A DNA stretch of 15,657 nt from an uncultured Bacteroidota bacterium (GTDB lineage: Bacteria; Bacteroidota; Bacteroidia; Flavobacteriales; UA16): NCBI GenBank assembly GCA_902578505.1, contig CACHDD010000022.1:1-15657 (forward strand). The letters are read 5' to 3'. Both the position numbers and the translations under genes were made by a program. Shown here piece by piece: positions 13,400 through 15,657 of this stretch; positions within the stretch are counted from its first letter, which is position 1; every line of letters begins with the position of its first letter. Under the pieces are notes generated by a model. It had not been told where the DNA came from. It ran no database searches and saw nothing but the letters and a program-made list of their open reading frames with translations.

Positions 13400-15657
13400 T
13401 GCACAACGACTCTCTCAATAGCGTACACGCCATCAATGTTTGCTCGGATTAGATAGGCGCCACGCTCGAGTGATCCTAGGTTGATTTGGCCTACATCAGT
13501 AATTCTCCCAGCCCAAACCTCACGACCTAACAGATCGAACATCTGAATATAGTTTGGGCCGTTAAGCTCAACATTTAGGATGTCTCTTGTTGGATTTGGG
13601 TAGATATTCATCATCGATGCTCCAACCTCTTCTATGCTATTAACAATAGTAACATCTATACACGCAGGATTGCCAGAACATCCCTCTTCATTAGTTTCTA
13701 TCACGCAGAGTTGGCCTTCAAAATCACCCCACCAAACAACTTCAATAGTTGAAGTTCCTTCGCCATCTGCAATGTCACCTCCAATAATTATCCATTCGTA
13801 AAAGCTTCCAGTTGTATTGGGATAAGTGTATTCTAAAATCATATCAGTATTTGAAGATAGAGCACCAGAGATGCTAAAAGTTCCTACATAATTGCAAATA
13901 GTATTATCTGTAAGTGCATCCTCTATGAAATTGCAGGCATCAGGATCAGTACATCCATATCCATTACAAGAACAATCCGATTGTAAGAAGTCTTCAACTG
14001 TATATATCGAACCGTCATCACAAGGATCTCCAGGCATAATACATCCACCGCTATCCAGAGTTGCATCTTCATCAAAATTACAAGCTATAGGGTCAATACA
14101 TCCGTAGCAATCATAATTACAAAGTCCATTTTCTTCAGTTGCAGTTGGGTCGTAATTACATGCTAATTCATCAGTACATCCATAGATTTCCAGGTCATCA
14201 CACACCCCATCTTCGTCAAGGTCTTCAGTACAATCCCCTCCACATTCACCTAAGGCGTCCAATACATTTCCGTTACAGTCACAGTCTCCATTAGGTATAT
14301 CTGCACATCCACATTCGTAGATAGCACCAGGTCCATTACAGACGCCACATTCATCTAATTCTCCCACACACTCGTCTACATCGTCACACACTCCATCAGC
14401 GTCAAGGTCTTCAGTACAATCCCCTCCACATTCACCTAAGGCGTCCAATACATTTCCGTTACAGTCACAGTCTCCATTAGGTATATCTGCACATCCACAT
14501 TCGTAGATAGCACCAGGTCCATTACAGACGCCACATTCATCTAATTCTCCCACACACTCGTCTACATCGTCACACACTCCATCAGCGTCAAGGTCTTCAG
14601 TACAATCCCCTCCACATTCACCTAAGGCGTCCAATGCATTTCCGTTACAGTCACAGTCTCCTTTAGGTATATCTGCACATCCACATTCGTAGATAGCACC
14701 AGGTCCGTCGCATATGCCACATACGTCATTGTAAAGACATGAACCATCGTTGTATACTACGTTTTGATCATAGTTACATGCTGTAGTATCATTACATCCG
14801 CATAGATCTTCGCCAACAACTTCTTCACCAAAAGTTCCAACGCCATAGAATTCAACAGATTTAATCAACGCGTTTGCACCGATGCCTTCTGGAAATATTT
14901 GATAGTTAATCAATCCACTTAAAGAACCAGTTGTAGTAATCTGCATAATAAGTACGCGATTATTCTCATCTGGCAAACCATTTACTGCTCCATTTGTCAC
15001 ATAATATGAAGCTCCAATTACTGAACTAACATTAATTTCAGTTGTGTACGGTTCCATGAAGTATGTTGTGATAGGCTGTGAAGTATCTTCTACAAGACCA
15101 GGCGCATCAGCACCTATTATTCCAGCCATACTAGTTGAAACATCAAGACCTATCGTAGCATAGCTATCGTCAACTAGTTCAGGAAAAAATGGAATGAAAT
15201 TAGGGTTTATGCCTTCTGCATTCCAACTAGAGTTAATAGGGGTGTTAAATGCTCCTTCTGGAGTACTTATTAAGAGAGGTAGGTCGTTGTTGCCAACTAC
15301 AGCACTCATATGGTCTGTTGGATTAACCATATTGATATAGAACCTATAAGTTGTACCAGCTGCTACGGTTGGCACAGTAGATTCAATAGTTAAAGTATAA
15401 TCCTCATCACTAATACAAGAACAGAAATCACAAGACCCATCGTCAGAAGTTGCTTCAGAATTAAAGTTACATGCAGTAGGTTCCATGCAACCTAAAACCT
15501 CGTCATCATCACAAATTCCGTTTCCATTTTGGTCAAAATCACAATCACCACCACATTCGCCAATTGCATCTAGAATATTTCCTTCACAGTCGCAATCACC
15601 CTCAGGGATTTCATTACAACCGCATCCGTAAATAGCACCAGGTCCGTTGCATATTCC
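13396..15657 (-). CDS. Large repetitive Cys-rich T9SS-exported protein, 5' partial
   Basis: The reading frame stays open to the right edge, so the Met at 15486 is probably internal and 753 C-terminal residues are visible. The visible order is: a diverged Cys-rich repeat unit (15487-15657), a GCxxxxACNF module, a roughly 200-residue beta-rich domain of unknown function (about 14815-15415; includes TYRFYINMVNPTDHMSAV and DDSYATIGLDVS), another Cys module, nearly three 62-residue repeats of the type CGVCNGPGAIYECGC...DLDADGVCDDVDEC, three more GCT modules, a GDPCDDGSIYTVEDF...CSCNG segment, a PKD/Ig-like domain (YEWIIIGGDI to CIDVTIV), and a T9SS tail (MNIYPNPTRDILNVELNG to RVVVH). The repeats are rich in Asp and Cys and probably bind calcium and form disulfides. 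No catalytic domain is visible; adhesin or surface structural roles are inference. Confidence 0.9.
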   Translation of the reverse strand, partial: GICNGPGAIYGCGCNEIPEGDCDCEGNILDAIGECGGDCDFDQNGNGICDDDEVLGCMEPTACNFNSEATSDDGSCDFCSCISDEDYTLTIESTVPTVAAGTTYRFYINMVNPTDHMSAVVGNNDLPLLISTPEGAFNTPINSSWNAEGINPNFIPFFPELVDDSYATIGLDVSTSMAGIIGADAPGLVEDTSQPITTYFMEPYTTEINVSSVIGASYYVTNGAVNGLPDENNRVLIMQITTTGSLSGLINYQIFPEGIGANALIKSVEFYGVGTFGEEVVGEDLCGCNDTTACNYDQNVVYNDGSCLYNDVCGICDGPGAIYECGCADIPKGDCDCNGNALDALGECGGDCTEDLDADGVCDDVDECVGELDECGVCNGPGAIYECGCADIPNGDCDCNGNVLDALGECGGDCTEDLDADGVCDDVDECVGELDECGVCNGPGAIYECGCADIPNGDCDCNGNVLDALGECGGDCTEDLDEDGVCDDLEIYGCTDELACNYDPTATEENGLCNYDCYGCIDPIACNFDEDATLDSGGCIMPGDPCDDGSIYTVEDFLQSDCSCNGYGCTDPDACNFIEDALTDNTICNYVGTFSISGALSSNTDMILEYTYPNTTGSFYEWIIIGGDIADGEGTSTIEVVWWGDFEGQLCVIETNEEGCSGNPACIDVTIVNSIEEVGASMMNIYPNPTRDILNVELNGPNYIQMFDLLGREVWAGRITDVGQINLGSLERGAYLIRANIDGVYAIERVVVH
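14195..14725 (-). repeat. 186-bp (62-residue) tandem coding repeat, about 2.8 copies
   Basis: Period 186 bp, fixed by the same octamer at 14221, 14407 and 14593. Units 14221-14406 and 14407-14592 read as identical at every base. The third (14593 to about 14720) differs at a few positions until it diverges near 14705. A more diverged relative occupies 15487-15657. All keep the reading frame of the exported protein. Each unit holds about ten cysteines and a DLDxDGVCDD acidic loop. Confidence 0.95.

Noticed and set aside
14195..14725. Regular repeats that could suggest a CRISPR array
   Set aside because: The period is 186 bp with no short repeat/unique spacer structure, and the repeats translate in frame as part of one protein.
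13396..15486. Treating the Met at 15486 as the start of the large exported protein
   Set aside because: The frame stays open to 15657 with in-family repeat sequence before it, and there is no signal peptide at that Met.

Overview
The window looks like marine Bacteroidota, most likely Flavobacteriia. The evidence is AT-rich DNA, a green-type proteorhodopsin with a retinal-forming Blh enzyme beside it, four proteins with type IX secretion (T9SS) C-terminal sorting domains of the YPNPT/FPNPA kind, a surface-lipoprotein signal with acidic residues after the cysteine, and recurrent Cys-rich GCTxxxAxNY modules. No tRNA, rRNA, CRISPR array, transposase or integrase was seen, and no gene-free stretch exceeds about 130 bases.

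Layout. (1) Positions 1-4211 form a light-related block. A blh gene (leftward, running off the left edge) lies downstream of proteorhodopsin (leftward), with a perfect 12-bp stem hairpin between them. Diverging from proteorhodopsin is a rightward pair: a member of the bacterial photolyase/cryptochrome (DPRP) family that has lost the expected Fe-S cysteines, followed 19 nt later by an FAD-dependent amine-oxidase-like oxidoreductase that must use TTG or another non-ATG start. (2) Positions 4339-9259 are a leftward run of four exported-protein genes: a small surface lipoprotein, an S8 subtilisin-like protease with a T9SS tail, an arylsulfotransferase-fold protein with a T9SS tail, and a small starch-binding-fold protein ending in a dockerin-like EF-hand motif. 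(3) Positions 9338-11689 hold a rightward CotH-kinase/lamin-tail/T9SS surface protein. (4) Positions 11721-13399 hold umuD and umuC, overlapping by 4 nt, with visibly higher GC than the rest. (5) Positions 13396-15657 hold the C-terminal 753 residues of a large repetitive T9SS-exported protein, open at the right edge. It contains a 186-bp tandem repeat with two copies that read as identical.

How the genes fit together. Blh is expected to cleave beta-carotene to retinal, the chromophore that proteorhodopsin binds through Lys228 to pump protons in light. The divergent photolyase-like protein and its FAD-oxidoreductase neighbour plausibly belong to the same light response, through DNA repair or blue-light sensing, but that is inference. 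The T9SS substrates form an outer-surface and secreted enzyme set. UmuD2C would be the error-prone translesion polymerase; no LexA-type operator was recognised in front of it. The least explained parts are the Fe-S-less photolyase/FAD-oxidoreductase pair and the Cys-rich modules shared by otherwise unrelated secreted proteins.
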